64,000 bases of DNA. Origin: Burkholderia sp. Ac-20365 (GTDB lineage Bacteria > Pseudomonadota > Gammaproteobacteria > Burkholderiales > Burkholderiaceae). Where the stretch lies: positions 124,001 through 188,000 of the forward strand of contig NZ_JAAGPI010000015.1 in assembly GCF_017104715.1 (NCBI RefSeq), given 5' to 3'. Shown here piece after piece: positions 43,914-52,396 of this stretch; the first letter of the stretch is position 1; the number at the start of each line of letters is the position of its first letter. A model generated the notes under the pieces. That model was not told the origin of the DNA. It was given only the letters and a program-made list of their open reading frames with translations, and did not search any database. Position numbers and translations under genes: made by a program.

Positions 43914-43963
43914 GCGTTTCCCCAAAAGGTTCGTTCAATGATGCGATCCGCTGCTGGCCGTTT

Positions 43964-44461
43964 TCAGGCTTCGTCGAGCAGCGCTGGCAGGGCGTATTGC
44001 GCGAGCGACTGCGCGAGCGGGACGTGATCGTCGCGATACCAGGCGCGCGTATGCAACAGATTCAGCGACGCCAGCGTGCGTCCTTTCCAGCGCACGGGCA
44101 CGTTCAGCACGCTCTCGCAACCAAGCGATGCAATCAGTTCGTGATCCGCGAACACGGCGCGCAGATCGTCCCGCGTCTTGCCGATAAACGCTTCGCCGCG
44201 CGTCAGCACGATGTCGGCCCAGTTTCCGCCCGACAGTGCCTTCTTCGCGGCCGTCGGATACTCGGCCGGTTTGTTGCTGTAGATACGCGCCGATTCGTTC
44301 GTCGCGTCGTCGTAACGCAGGATCGTGAAGAGCGTATGGCCGATGGTATCGGCGAGTACCTTGTCGAGCGCGTGATAGAGCGCCGACGGCTGGTCTTCTT
44401 CCGCATGCGCGTGAGCCAGCGCGACAAACGCTTCCAGTGCCGGTTCGTAGGGCGCGTTCAT
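43964..44461 (-). CDS. Stand-alone GAF domain protein
   Basis: A 165-residue soluble protein that is essentially one GAF domain (about 10-160): LFTILRYDDATNESARIYSNKP, NWADIVLTRGEAFIG, ESVLNVPVRWKGRTLASLNLLH. GAF domains bind small molecules such as aromatics or nucleotides. Its ATG overlaps the MFS stop (ATGA), and the amidohydrolase follows after 50 bases. A free-standing ligand-binding domain between carrier and hydrolase may act as a sensor or an enzyme of the free-methionine-sulfoxide-reductase type, but the cysteines of that reductase are not evident. Confidence 0.82.
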   Translation of the reverse strand: MNAPYEPALEAFVALAHAHAEEDQPSALYHALDKVLADTIGHTLFTILRYDDATNESARIYSNKPAEYPTAAKKALSGGNWADIVLTRGEAFIGKTRDDLRAVFADHELIASLGCESVLNVPVRWKGRTLASLNLLHTRAWYRDDHVPLAQSLAQYALPALLDEA

Positions 44462-45822
44462 GCTGCTTCTCCCGCAGCGATATCTTCGAGCGAGCGTCCG
44501 CGTGTGGGCACGCCCATCACGACGACGGCGATCGCGCCGAGCAGCAACACGACCGTCGTCACACCGAACACGCCCGCGAATCCGAAGTTCGGATACAGGT
44601 AGCCGACGAGAATCGGCGACACGATTGCGCCGATGCGTCCAATCGCCGATGCCGTGCCCGCGCCCGTCGTGCGCACCGCTGTGGGAAAGACCTCTGCCGT
44701 GTATGCGTACACGCCGGCATACGTGCCGTTCATGAAGAACGACAGCCCGATGCCCGCGGCCATGATTTCCTCGTTCGTGCGGGCGAACGCCATGCCCAAC
44801 GCGCACACGCAGCCGAGCAGCATGTAGGTGGCGATCGTTGCCTGCCGGCCGATGCGCTCGTTGAACCACGACGCGCTGAAATAACCCGGCACCTGCGCGA
44901 CATACATCGCAACCGAATAGCCGAAGCTGCGCATGATGCTCATGCCGTGCTGCACGAGCAGGCCCGGAATCCACGTGAAGAACGCGTAGTAGCTGAAGGT
45001 GATGGACAGCCACATCAGCCACGTCATCGTCGTGATGCGCGCCTGACGGCCCATCCACAGTGCGCGAAAATTCGCGGCCAGCGTGCCGGTTTGCGCCAGC
45101 GGCGCGGCGCTCGGGCCGACGCGTTCCGGATCGGGCAGTGCAATGCCGCGCGCCGCGAAGCTCGCTTCGATGCTATCGAGAACGCGGTTCGCTTCATCCG
45201 TGCGTCCACGGCTTTCCAGCCAGCGCGGCGACTCAGGCAGCGAACGGCGCCACCACAGCAGCATCAGGATCGGCACTGCGGTAATGAGCAGCACGATGCG
45301 CCAGCCGTTGTTCGACGCAGGCACGATGAAGTAGCCGAGCAACGCGGCGGCGACGAAGCCGAACGAAAAGAACCCCGCCAGGGCGCCCGTAAAAATGCCG
45401 CGATACCGCTTGGCGACGAATTCGGCCAGGTACGGCGCGATGATCGCGCTCTCCGCGCCCGTTCCCATTCCGGCGATGATGCGCGAGGCCAGAAAGGTCG
45501 GCCACGAATCGGTCATCGCGCTGACGACGGACGCCGCGCAATAGATTAGCAGCGCCGTCATCATCACCTTGCGGCGGCCGATCAGATCGCCGAGCGTGCC
45601 CGCGAGCAGCGCGCCGAAGAAAAAGCCGATGAAGTTACCGCTGCCCAGCACGCCCGTCTGCACGCTGGACAGGCTCCAGTCGTGACGCAGTACGGGCAGG
45701 ACGAAGGCGACGGCGGCGGCGTCCATCGCGTCGAATGCGTAGCCAAGACCGCCCATCAACAGCAGATGCCCGTGAAAGCGTCCAAACGGCAGACGCTCGA
45801 TGCGTGCGGAAACATTTGACAC
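44458..45822 (-). CDS. MFS transporter, sugar/aromatic acid symporter type
   Basis: A 454-residue carrier with twelve hydrophobic segments. FGRFHGHLLLMGGLGYAFDAMD, GTLGDLIGRRKVMM and RIIAGMGTGAESAIIAPYLAEF are typical of the metabolite:proton symporter and AAHS-like groups. The start is a GTG at 45822 with GAGGAGCGC upstream; the longer frame (to 45960) lacks a ribosome site and runs into the LysR promoter. It leads the GAF/amidohydrolase operon and is divergent from a LysR gene. Confidence 0.88.
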   Translation of the reverse strand: MSNVSARIERLPFGRFHGHLLLMGGLGYAFDAMDAAAVAFVLPVLRHDWSLSSVQTGVLGSGNFIGFFFGALLAGTLGDLIGRRKVMMTALLIYCAASVVSAMTDSWPTFLASRIIAGMGTGAESAIIAPYLAEFVAKRYRGIFTGALAGFFSFGFVAAALLGYFIVPASNNGWRIVLLITAVPILMLLWWRRSLPESPRWLESRGRTDEANRVLDSIEASFAARGIALPDPERVGPSAAPLAQTGTLAANFRALWMGRQARITTMTWLMWLSITFSYYAFFTWIPGLLVQHGMSIMRSFGYSVAMYVAQVPGYFSASWFNERIGRQATIATYMLLGCVCALGMAFARTNEEIMAAGIGLSFFMNGTYAGVYAYTAEVFPTAVRTTGAGTASAIGRIGAIVSPILVGYLYPNFGFAGVFGVTTVVLLLGAIAVVVMGVPTRGRSLEDIAAGEAA

Positions 45823-45930
45823 GTTGCGCTCCTCGAGTCTCGATGAATCTCGACATTCAGAAGGTCCGGCGGCTCGGCTTGCGGCCCATGAACCTTGATG
45901 TGAGGCCGATTCTATGGCTTGTCGAACGTC

Positions 45931-45942
45931 ATAAATATTTAT
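45931..45942 (+). promoter_or_regulatory. Palindrome ATAAATATTTAT between divergent MFS and LysR genes
   Basis: A perfect 12-base palindrome in an AT-rich patch, 39 bases before the LysR ATG and 109 before the MFS start. Position suits a LysR site or simply the -10 region of a promoter. Confidence 0.4.
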
Positions 45943-45981
45943 ATTCTTGATCCCGTACATTGATACGGTGAATGAACGGTC

Positions 45982-46896
45982 ATGAGCTTCCGGTCACTCG
46001 ATCTGAATCTGCTGAAGGTATTCGAAGCCCTGATGACGGAGGGCGCCGTGACGCGTGCCGCGAGCAAGCTGTCGCTCACGCAGCCCGCTGTCAGCAACGC
46101 GCTGAGCCGCTTGCGCGAAGCGTTCGACGATCCGCTTTTCATCCGCAACGGCGCGGGGGTCACGCCGACGCAACGGGCGATGGCACTGTGGGGCCCGGTC
46201 GGCGATTCGTTGAGCCGCATTCGCGCGGCGCTCGATGAAGAAACGTTTACTCCCGGCAGTGCCGAGGCCAGCTTCAGTCTGTCGATGTCGGACTACGTGG
46301 CGGGTATCGTGATGCCGCGCCTTATCGAGCGGTTTGGAGAAAGTGCGCCGCGTCTGCAATGGCACACGGTGCCGAACATCCTGCTCGACGCGCCTGCGCT
46401 GCTCGAAGGCAACCGCGTCGATTGCCTGATCGGCGTGTATGTGAACGAGACACTGCCGCCTGCGCACATCCGTTCGCGTTCTTTGTGGACGGTAGAGTAC
46501 GCGTGCGTGATGCGGCGCGGCCATCCGCTCGCCGCGCCCGGCCGGATGACGAGCAAACGCTTTCTGAACGCACGTCATGTCGACATCAGCCTAGCGGGAC
46601 AGACGCAGCCTTCGTTCGATATCTATCTTGCGTCGCGTGGCCTGAAGCGCAATGTGGTCGCGACGGTCAACCATTACACGGTGGCCTGCGAGATCATTCG
46701 CTCGAGCGATCTGATCGCCGTATTGCCGCGCGATCTGTGCGAGCGCGGTGCGATGGCGGGCGATCTCGTCAGCGTGCGCGCACCGCTCGAAGCACCGGAG
46801 CGTGTCATCAGCCTGTTCTGGCATCAACGCAACGAGACGGTGCCGGCGCACCGCTGGCTGCGCGACCAGTTGGTCGATATGTTCGCTTCGCCTTGA
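45982..46896 (+). CDS. LysR family transcriptional regulator
   Basis: A 304-residue regulator: FRSLDLNLLKVFEALMTEG and AVTRAASKLSLTQPAVSNAL give the winged helix, and FSLSMSDYVAGIVMPRLIERF the start of the effector domain. This subgroup is the one related to NodD/LeuO-type proteins. Being divergent from the MFS/GAF/amidohydrolase operon, it is its likely regulator. The next operon starts 152 bases downstream. Confidence 0.91.
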   Translation: MSFRSLDLNLLKVFEALMTEGAVTRAASKLSLTQPAVSNALSRLREAFDDPLFIRNGAGVTPTQRAMALWGPVGDSLSRIRAALDEETFTPGSAEASFSLSMSDYVAGIVMPRLIERFGESAPRLQWHTVPNILLDAPALLEGNRVDCLIGVYVNETLPPAHIRSRSLWTVEYACVMRRGHPLAAPGRMTSKRFLNARHVDISLAGQTQPSFDIYLASRGLKRNVVATVNHYTVACEIIRSSDLIAVLPRDLCERGAMAGDLVSVRAPLEAPERVISLFWHQRNETVPAHRWLRDQLVDMFASP

Positions 46897-46914
46897 ATGT
46901 GTCCCGATCCAGAC

Positions 46915-46929
46915 TTTAGAAAATCTAAA
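46915..46929 (+). promoter_or_regulatory. 15-bp palindromic operator, copy 1
   Basis: TTTAGAAAATCTAAA is a perfect palindrome apart from its three-base centre. The same word with one changed centre base (TTTAGAAACTCTAAA) stands at 50041-50055 next to the GcvA-like LysR gene. This copy lies 120-134 bases upstream of the binding-protein gene at 47049. A shared regulator is inferred. Confidence 0.65.
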
Positions 46930-47048
46930 TCATCTGCGATCTGTGGGCCTCTATTCTTCGTTTTTTTGAGTTCCTATGCTCATCCGTAATCGACGGACAA
47001 GCGGACTGTCCGTTTTCTCAACGGTTGCTGTCTGGAACGGGGTTGCTC

Positions 47049-47822
47049 ATGAAGAAGCCGCTGGTTTGTCTTGCACTCTTGCTCGCCGCATTGTCTGTGC
47101 ACGCAAAGGAACTGACGGAGTTGAAGTTCGGCGTCGATCCGACTTACGCGCCGTTCGAATCGAAGGCACCTGACGGCAAGCTCGTCGGCTTCGAGATCGA
47201 TCTTGGCAATGAGATCTGCCGGCGCCTGCACGCGAAATGCGTGTGGGTCGAAACGGCATTCGACGGCATCATTCCCGCGCTGCAGGGACGCAAGTTCGAC
47301 GCGATCCTGTCCGCCTTGTCGATCACGCCGAAACGCGAAACACAGGTTGCATTCTCTACGACCCTGTTCAACACGCCGAGCGGCCTGATCGGACGCGCAG
47401 GCGCCAGCCTGCACCCGACCGTTGAATCGCTGAAGGGCAAGAACGTGGGCGTCGCGCAGGGCTCGACGCAAGAGGCCTACGCGAAGGCATATTGGGCGCC
47501 TGCCGGCATCAATGTCGTGTCGTACGCGAATCAGGAACTGGTCTACACGGATCTGCGCTCGGGACGCCTCGATGCGACGCTGACGGATATGATCTCCGGT
47601 AACGAGGGTTTTCTGAAGACGGCGCAAGGCAAGGGCTATGCATTCCTCGGCGCGCCCGTGAATGACCCCAAGACGCTGGGCAAGGGCGCAGCCATCGGTC
47701 TTCGCAAGGACGATGCGCAATTGCGCGAGATGATCAATCAGGCAATTGCCGATATGATCAAGGACGGAACCTATCAGAAGATCGAACGCCGCTACTTCGA
47801 TTTCGACATACTGAACGGCTAA
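47049..47822 (+). CDS. Polar amino-acid ABC transporter binding protein, ArtJ/HisJ-like
   Basis: A 257-residue periplasmic protein with a signal peptide ending SVHA-KE (about 18). The mature start LTELKFGVDPTYAPFESK, then GKLVGFEIDLGNEICRRL, FDGIIPALQGRKFDAILSALSIT and RSGRLDATLTDM are hallmarks of the lysine/arginine/histidine-binding family. No permease or ATPase gene is adjacent, so it must share a transporter encoded elsewhere. It is followed 32 bases later by a PhyH-type dioxygenase. Confidence 0.91.
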   Translation: MKKPLVCLALLLAALSVHAKELTELKFGVDPTYAPFESKAPDGKLVGFEIDLGNEICRRLHAKCVWVETAFDGIIPALQGRKFDAILSALSITPKRETQVAFSTTLFNTPSGLIGRAGASLHPTVESLKGKNVGVAQGSTQEAYAKAYWAPAGINVVSYANQELVYTDLRSGRLDATLTDMISGNEGFLKTAQGKGYAFLGAPVNDPKTLGKGAAIGLRKDDAQLREMINQAIADMIKDGTYQKIERRYFDFDILNG

Positions 47823-47854
47823 AGCGATTCGATCGCGCCTTATATGGAGACACC

Positions 47855-48691
47855 ATGCTGCAAGAGATCGACGCGCGCCTCGAACGCGCGGTGACGCCGG
47901 AACTGATCGCAGACTTTCGCCGCGATGGCGCAGTGTGTATCCGCAATATTTTCACCGCCGATGAAATTGCACTGCTGCGCGAAGGTATCGAACGCAATCT
48001 TGCGCAGCCGAGTCCGCGCGCAAAGGTCGCGAGCCGTCCCGACGATCCCGGCTGGTTCTTCGAAGACTTCTGCAACTGGCAAGACAACGATGCGTATCGG
48101 CGCTTTATTTACGAGTCGGCGGCACCGGCTGCTGCGGGCGCATTGATCGGCGGTGAGAGCGTGCGGCTGTATCACGACCATCTGCTCGTCAAGGAGCCGA
48201 ATACGCGGCAGCGCACGCCGTGGCATCAGGATCAGCCGTACTACAACATCGAAGGTTCGCAGAACGTCAGTATGTGGATTCCTGTCGATCCTGTTACGCG
48301 TGAATCGACGCTGGAGTTTGTGGCTGGTTCGCATCTTGGGCCATGGCTGATGCCGCGTACCTTTATGGACAATCAGGCGAAATGGTTTCCTGAAGGTAGT
48401 CTCGCGGATCTTCCGGATATCGAGGCCGATCGGGCGGCGTATCCGATTGTTGGATGGGCGCTCGAGCCGGGCGATATGGTGTGCTTCAATATGCTGACCT
48501 TGCATGCTTCAGGCGGTGTCAGCGGTAACACGCGGCGGCGTGCGTTTTCGGTTCGGTTCATCGGGGATGATGTTCGGCATGCGCCGCGTCGTTGGCGTAC
48601 TTCACCTGATTTTCCTGGGCTTGATGCTCAGTTGCCTGACGGCGCGGTGATGGAGCATCCTTTGTTTCCTGTGGTGTGGCGAATGGGTTGA
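47855..48691 (+). CDS. Phytanoyl-CoA dioxygenase (PhyH) family 2-oxoglutarate/Fe(II) oxygenase
   Basis: A 278-residue jelly-roll oxygenase. Iron ligands are His124 and Asp126 (WHQDQPYY) and His217 (LTLHASGG); Arg228-230 should bind 2-oxoglutarate. The family hydroxylates small molecules, including amino acids and ectoine. GGAGACACC precedes the ATG. The binding protein just upstream suggests that the substrate is an amino-acid-like compound. No other gene of the operon follows; the intergenic repeat region comes next. Confidence 0.9.
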   Translation: MLQEIDARLERAVTPELIADFRRDGAVCIRNIFTADEIALLREGIERNLAQPSPRAKVASRPDDPGWFFEDFCNWQDNDAYRRFIYESAAPAAAGALIGGESVRLYHDHLLVKEPNTRQRTPWHQDQPYYNIEGSQNVSMWIPVDPVTRESTLEFVAGSHLGPWLMPRTFMDNQAKWFPEGSLADLPDIEADRAAYPIVGWALEPGDMVCFNMLTLHASGGVSGNTRRRAFSVRFIGDDVRHAPRRWRTSPDFPGLDAQLPDGAVMEHPLFPVVWRMG

Positions 48692-48769
48692 AGGTTGGTT
48701 TTGTCTTGCGACGCTGGTTTGGTTTGCTTTTGTTTTTGTCTTTGCTGGCATCCGCGAGTTGTTATCGGT

Positions 48770-49066
48770 TCTTCATGCGTTGCCCCTGTGCGGGGCGGCA
48801 CCTACTTTTCTTTGCCGCGGCAAAGAAAAGTAGGCAAAAGAAAGCCGCTAACACCGCCAGCCCTTGTTTCCGCCTGAGGGCCCCCAACAGTTCTTATCCT
48901 TCACGCGGCAATCACTCCGTTCGAGGCCCGTTGCCAACGCCTCGAACCTGCGCCTCACCCACTTCAATCACCCGTGGCACCGCGTGCGGCAGCGAATGGT
49001 TAATGCCGCCCAGGTGGCAAACTGTGTGTAGGTCGTGGTGCTTCGCTCGCATTTCAGCGCGCCTTT
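48770..49066. repeat. Intergenic repeat-like element with a 34-bp perfect palindrome
   Basis: At 48801-48834 two 17-base arms (CCTACTTTTCTTTGCCG and its exact complement) abut with no loop. The flanking CCCCTGTGCGGGGCGG stretch and the following non-coding sequence to about 49060 resemble dispersed intergenic elements I recall from Burkholderia genomes; this is memory, not a search. The 375-bp gap 48692-49066 holds no convincing gene; a 140-codon frame across it (48676-49098) lacks coding character. The palindrome may also end the transcript of the PhyH gene. Confidence 0.65.
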
Positions 49067-50014
49067 TTACGCCTTTGCGCTCAGCATGCTGTCGTTGATT
49101 TGTTGTTGTTCCTTGCCGCGCATCACTAGCCACCGGTGGAAGCTGCGGCAATGTGGTCTGTCGAATGCGTTCGGTTTCCACGTCAGGAAATACGGCCACG
49201 GTAGTGACAGTCCCAGCGCAAACGGCATGACGAGCCGGCCTGCGGCCAGGTCGTCGCAGACCATCGAGCTTTGCGCGAGCACGAAGCCATAGCCGTCGAT
49301 TGCCGCCTGTATCGCGACGCTCGATAGCGAAAACACCTGGCGGTTCTCGTTCAGTTCACTGCAATCGACATCGTTGGCAATGAACCACTCGCCCCACGAC
49401 GGCGGCGACGCGAACTTGGGCCGCCAGTCCACCGATATCAATGGATAGCTCAAAAGCTCCGCGGGCGTCGAGAGCGGTGCGCCCGTCGCAAGCAGTCGCG
49501 GGCTGCAAACAGGTACGACGTAGTCGCGGAACAGTTCGACGGAATTGTCGACGTTCACTATACGCTCGCCATAGCTGATGCGAAAGTCGATGTCGTATCC
49601 ATCCGGCGACGGCTCCGTGTGCGTGCCGTCGAGATATACGCTCAGACCCGCGTGCTGGCTTTGCCATTCGAGCATGCGCGGCGCAAGCCATTTCGATAGC
49701 AGCGACGGCAATGCGCTGACGCTGAGATTGCGCGTGTTCTTCGCACGCTCTATCTCCGCATGCGCGACACGCAGGCTTTCAAACGCAGCCGCGCAACTCT
49801 CGTGATACTGGCGCCCGATGGTCGTGAGGCGCAGCCGCTTGCCGTCCTTCTCCGTGAGATGCAGTCCGAGTGTGTCTTCGAGCAGCTTGATCTGCTGGCT
49901 GACTGCGCCCGCCGAAATGCCGAGGCGCTTCGCCGCCTCCGTCACGCCGCCACATCGGCCCACCGCTTCGAACACCTGCAGCGCGCGCAATGGAGGAAAG
50001 CTGTTCGTCGTCAT
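49067..50014 (-). CDS. LysR family regulator, GcvA-like
   Basis: A 315-residue regulator of the GcvA group: FPPLRALQVFEAVGRCGGVTEAAKRLGISAGAVSQQIKLLE at the N-terminus (in two runs), then VSALPSLLSKWLAPRMLEW and GYDIDFRISYG in the effector domain. It is divergent from a Rieske oxygenase operon. The palindrome TTTAGAAACTCTAAA lies 27-41 bases upstream of its start and recurs before the binding-protein/PhyH operon, making it the likely regulator of both. Its 3' end abuts the repeat-like element. Confidence 0.92.
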   Translation of the reverse strand: MTTNSFPPLRALQVFEAVGRCGGVTEAAKRLGISAGAVSQQIKLLEDTLGLHLTEKDGKRLRLTTIGRQYHESCAAAFESLRVAHAEIERAKNTRNLSVSALPSLLSKWLAPRMLEWQSQHAGLSVYLDGTHTEPSPDGYDIDFRISYGERIVNVDNSVELFRDYVVPVCSPRLLATGAPLSTPAELLSYPLISVDWRPKFASPPSWGEWFIANDVDCSELNENRQVFSLSSVAIQAAIDGYGFVLAQSSMVCDDLAAGRLVMPFALGLSLPWPYFLTWKPNAFDRPHCRSFHRWLVMRGKEQQQINDSMLSAKA

Positions 50015-50040
50015 TGTGTGAGTGAGGATAGGTTCGACGG

Positions 50041-50055
50041 TTTAGAAACTCTAAA
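50041..50055 (+). promoter_or_regulatory. 15-bp palindromic operator, copy 2
   Basis: TTTAGAAACTCTAAA, with a flanking G/C pair extending the symmetry. It differs from copy 1 (46915-46929) at one central base. It lies between the divergent GcvA-like LysR gene and the Rieske oxygenase, 87-101 bases before the latter's ATG. Confidence 0.65.
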
Positions 50056-50141
50056 CGAACAGCCAGAGTTTGACATCTGTTCTTTTATGTTTTGGCTTTT
50101 TATTCTGTCCGGCAACGAAACTGGATAACGGAGGCCGCGCA

Positions 50142-51215
50142 ATGTTTCTGAGGAATGCATGGTACGTCGCTGCGTGGGACGCGGAAGTGACGCACACACT
50201 CATGCCCGTGACGATCCTCGGCGAGCCTGTCGTGCTGTATCGGCGCGAAGATGGCGTGCCCGTCGCGCTCGAAGATGCATGTCCGCATCGCAAGCTGCCT
50301 CTGTCAATGGGAAGGCTGATCGGCGATCAGGTCGAATGCGGTTATCACGGCCTCACGTTCGACTGCGAAGGTGCATGCGTGCGCGCGCCCGGCAGCGCGC
50401 GCATTCCGCCCGGTGCGAAGGTGCGCAGCTATCCGCTGGCGGAGCGCTATGGCTTGCTGTGGATCTGGATGGGTGATGCCGAACACGCGGACGCCGACAA
50501 TATCGTGCAGATCGACGAATGGGGCGATCCCAACTGGGGCGTGAATCGCGGCGATGCGATGACGGTGGATTGCCACTATCTGTACGTCACCGACAATCTG
50601 CTCGATCCGTCGCATGTTGCGTGGGTGCATCCGTCGTCGTTTGGCAATGCAGCGTGTGAGGCTGAGCCGCTGAAGACCGAGGTTGCTGCACGTGGTGTGA
50701 CGGTTTCCCGCTGGATGCGGGATGTAGACGTGGCGCCGTTCTACGCGCAGTTCGTCAGCTTCGAAGGGCGATGCGACCGCAAGCAGCACTATGAAGTGCG
50801 CTTTCCGTCGCACGCGATCATCAAGGCCATTTTTACGCCGGCAGGAACGGGCGCCGATGATGCGCCGCTCCATCCCGACGTGTTCCTGATGAACTCGTAC
50901 AACTTCATGACGCCCGTCGACGAGTCGCACACGCGTTACTACTGGTTCCAGACGCGTAACTTCGCACCGAATGACGAGCAGGTGTCGCGGCAATTCGATG
51001 AAGACGTGCGCCACGCGTTCGAAGAAGATCGCGTCGTGTTGACGGCTGTTCATCGCGGAATGCAAAACGCCCGCACGCCGAACATCGATCTGGCAATCGA
51101 TGCAGGACCGCTGCGTTTCAGGCGCGCACTCGCGCAGATGATCGAACGCGAACAGCAGACTAACGTTGCACCCGCGCCTGTGTATGTGGTCAGCCGCCAG
51201 CGCGCGGAGCACTGA
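50142..51215 (+). CDS. Rieske oxygenase, vanillate O-demethylase (VanA) type
   Basis: A 357-residue oxygenase. Rieske ligands are Cys47/His49 (CPHRK) and Cys66/His69 (CGYHG); the mononuclear iron site DNLLDPSHVAWVHPSSFG supplies Asp155, His158 and His163. MFLRNAWYVAAWDAEV is a typical VanA-type start. GGAGGCC precedes the ATG. Its reductase starts one base after its stop. Whether the substrate is an aromatic ether is not certain; linked genes point to a nitrogenous compound. Confidence 0.93.
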   Translation: MFLRNAWYVAAWDAEVTHTLMPVTILGEPVVLYRREDGVPVALEDACPHRKLPLSMGRLIGDQVECGYHGLTFDCEGACVRAPGSARIPPGAKVRSYPLAERYGLLWIWMGDAEHADADNIVQIDEWGDPNWGVNRGDAMTVDCHYLYVTDNLLDPSHVAWVHPSSFGNAACEAEPLKTEVAARGVTVSRWMRDVDVAPFYAQFVSFEGRCDRKQHYEVRFPSHAIIKAIFTPAGTGADDAPLHPDVFLMNSYNFMTPVDESHTRYYWFQTRNFAPNDEQVSRQFDEDVRHAFEEDRVVLTAVHRGMQNARTPNIDLAIDAGPLRFRRALAQMIEREQQTNVAPAPVYVVSRQRAEH

Positions 51216-51216
51216 C

Positions 51217-52380
51217 ATGAATGTTGCCGCCGACACGACATTGCCGACTGTGCCGGATGCACCTTCGAGATTCAGGCGCTTTCGCGTAGTGCGGCGCACG
51301 CAGGAAAGCGCGTCAATTGTGTCGTTCGAACTCGTACCCGCCGATAACGCAGCGCTGCCGCCGTTCGTTGCAGGGCAGTTCGTGACGCTGCGCCTGCCGT
51401 TGCCATCCGGCGAGCGGTTGTTGCGTACGTACAGCCTGTCGGGCGATCCGGCCGATACCACGCGCTGGCGAATCTCCGTCAAGCGCGAGCCTGGCGGCGA
51501 CGATGTGCCCGAGGGACGCGGCTCTTCCTGGTTGCACGCGTGCGTTCATGCCGGCGACGAACTGGAACTGGCGGGACCGTCGGGCGCATTCGTGTGCGGC
51601 AACGACATCGAACGGCCCGTTGTGCTGATGAGCGGCGGAGTCGGGTTGACGCCGCTCGTCAGCATGTTGCATCGCTTGCGTGCGATGGACGGCGGGCAAG
51701 AACGGCGGGTGCATTTCATTCACGCCTGTGAAAACGGCGCCGTGCATGCGTTCCGTGATGAGGTCCGTGCCATGGCTGCCGCGCATCCGCACGTCCAGGT
51801 GCACTTCTGTTACCGGCTTCCGTCGGTTGAAGATCGCGAGTTAAAGCATTTCGACAGTGAAGGGCTGATTTCAAAAGACACGTTGCAGAGCCTGTTGCCA
51901 CTCGACGATTACGAAGTCTATTTATGCGGTCCACCCGCATTCATGCAGACAAACTGGCGGCTCCTGCGCAGCCTTGGCATTGCACGTGAACGCATTCATT
52001 ACGAGTTCTTCGGGCCTGCGACGGTACTCGAGGAAGAGCCTGTGCCTGCAGCGTCAGGGAAGGCCGCAATCGTGCAAGCAGCGAAGCCAGACCGCGCCGC
52101 GTCACGTTCGACTGTCCGTTTTCATCCGCGAACCGAACCCGTCGCATGGGATCCCGCTTGCGCGTCGCTGCTCGATTTCGCGGAAAAGCACGGCTACGCG
52201 CCCGCATTCAGTTGCCGGACGGGCATCTGCAATACCTGCGTGACGGGTTTGATCGACGGCGACGTGGCGTACACGGAAGAACCGCTGGAGCCTCCATTGG
52301 AAGGCACCGTATTGTTGTGTTGCGCAAAGCCCGCAGGATGCGTTACGTTGGCGCTTTCCGAAGCAGCAGAAAACGTTTGA
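51217..52380 (+). CDS. Rieske oxygenase reductase, FAD plus C-terminal 2Fe-2S ferredoxin
   Basis: A 387-residue electron-transfer protein with an N-terminal ferredoxin-reductase domain (FAD motif RTYSLSG at 70-76; NAD motif MSGGVGLTPLVSMLHRL) and a C-terminal plant-type ferredoxin (SCRTGICNTC then LLCC, about 327-372). There is a linker of about 30 residues between them. The order FNR-ferredoxin matches hydroxylase reductases such as GbcB and the phenylacetyl-CoA type, while VanB has FMN instead; the FAD/FMN choice cannot be settled by eye. It passes electrons from NAD(P)H to the upstream oxygenase. Confidence 0.91.
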   Translation: MNVAADTTLPTVPDAPSRFRRFRVVRRTQESASIVSFELVPADNAALPPFVAGQFVTLRLPLPSGERLLRTYSLSGDPADTTRWRISVKREPGGDDVPEGRGSSWLHACVHAGDELELAGPSGAFVCGNDIERPVVLMSGGVGLTPLVSMLHRLRAMDGGQERRVHFIHACENGAVHAFRDEVRAMAAAHPHVQVHFCYRLPSVEDRELKHFDSEGLISKDTLQSLLPLDDYEVYLCGPPAFMQTNWRLLRSLGIARERIHYEFFGPATVLEEEPVPAASGKAAIVQAAKPDRAASRSTVRFHPRTEPVAWDPACASLLDFAEKHGYAPAFSCRTGICNTCVTGLIDGDVAYTEEPLEPPLEGTVLLCCAKPAGCVTLALSEAAENV

Positions 52381-52396
52381 TTCATCCAGAGGCTTT

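Noticed and set aside
48676..49098. A 140-codon frame in the intergenic element
   Set aside because: It starts inside the PhyH gene's end, runs through the 34-bp palindrome and has no coding character.
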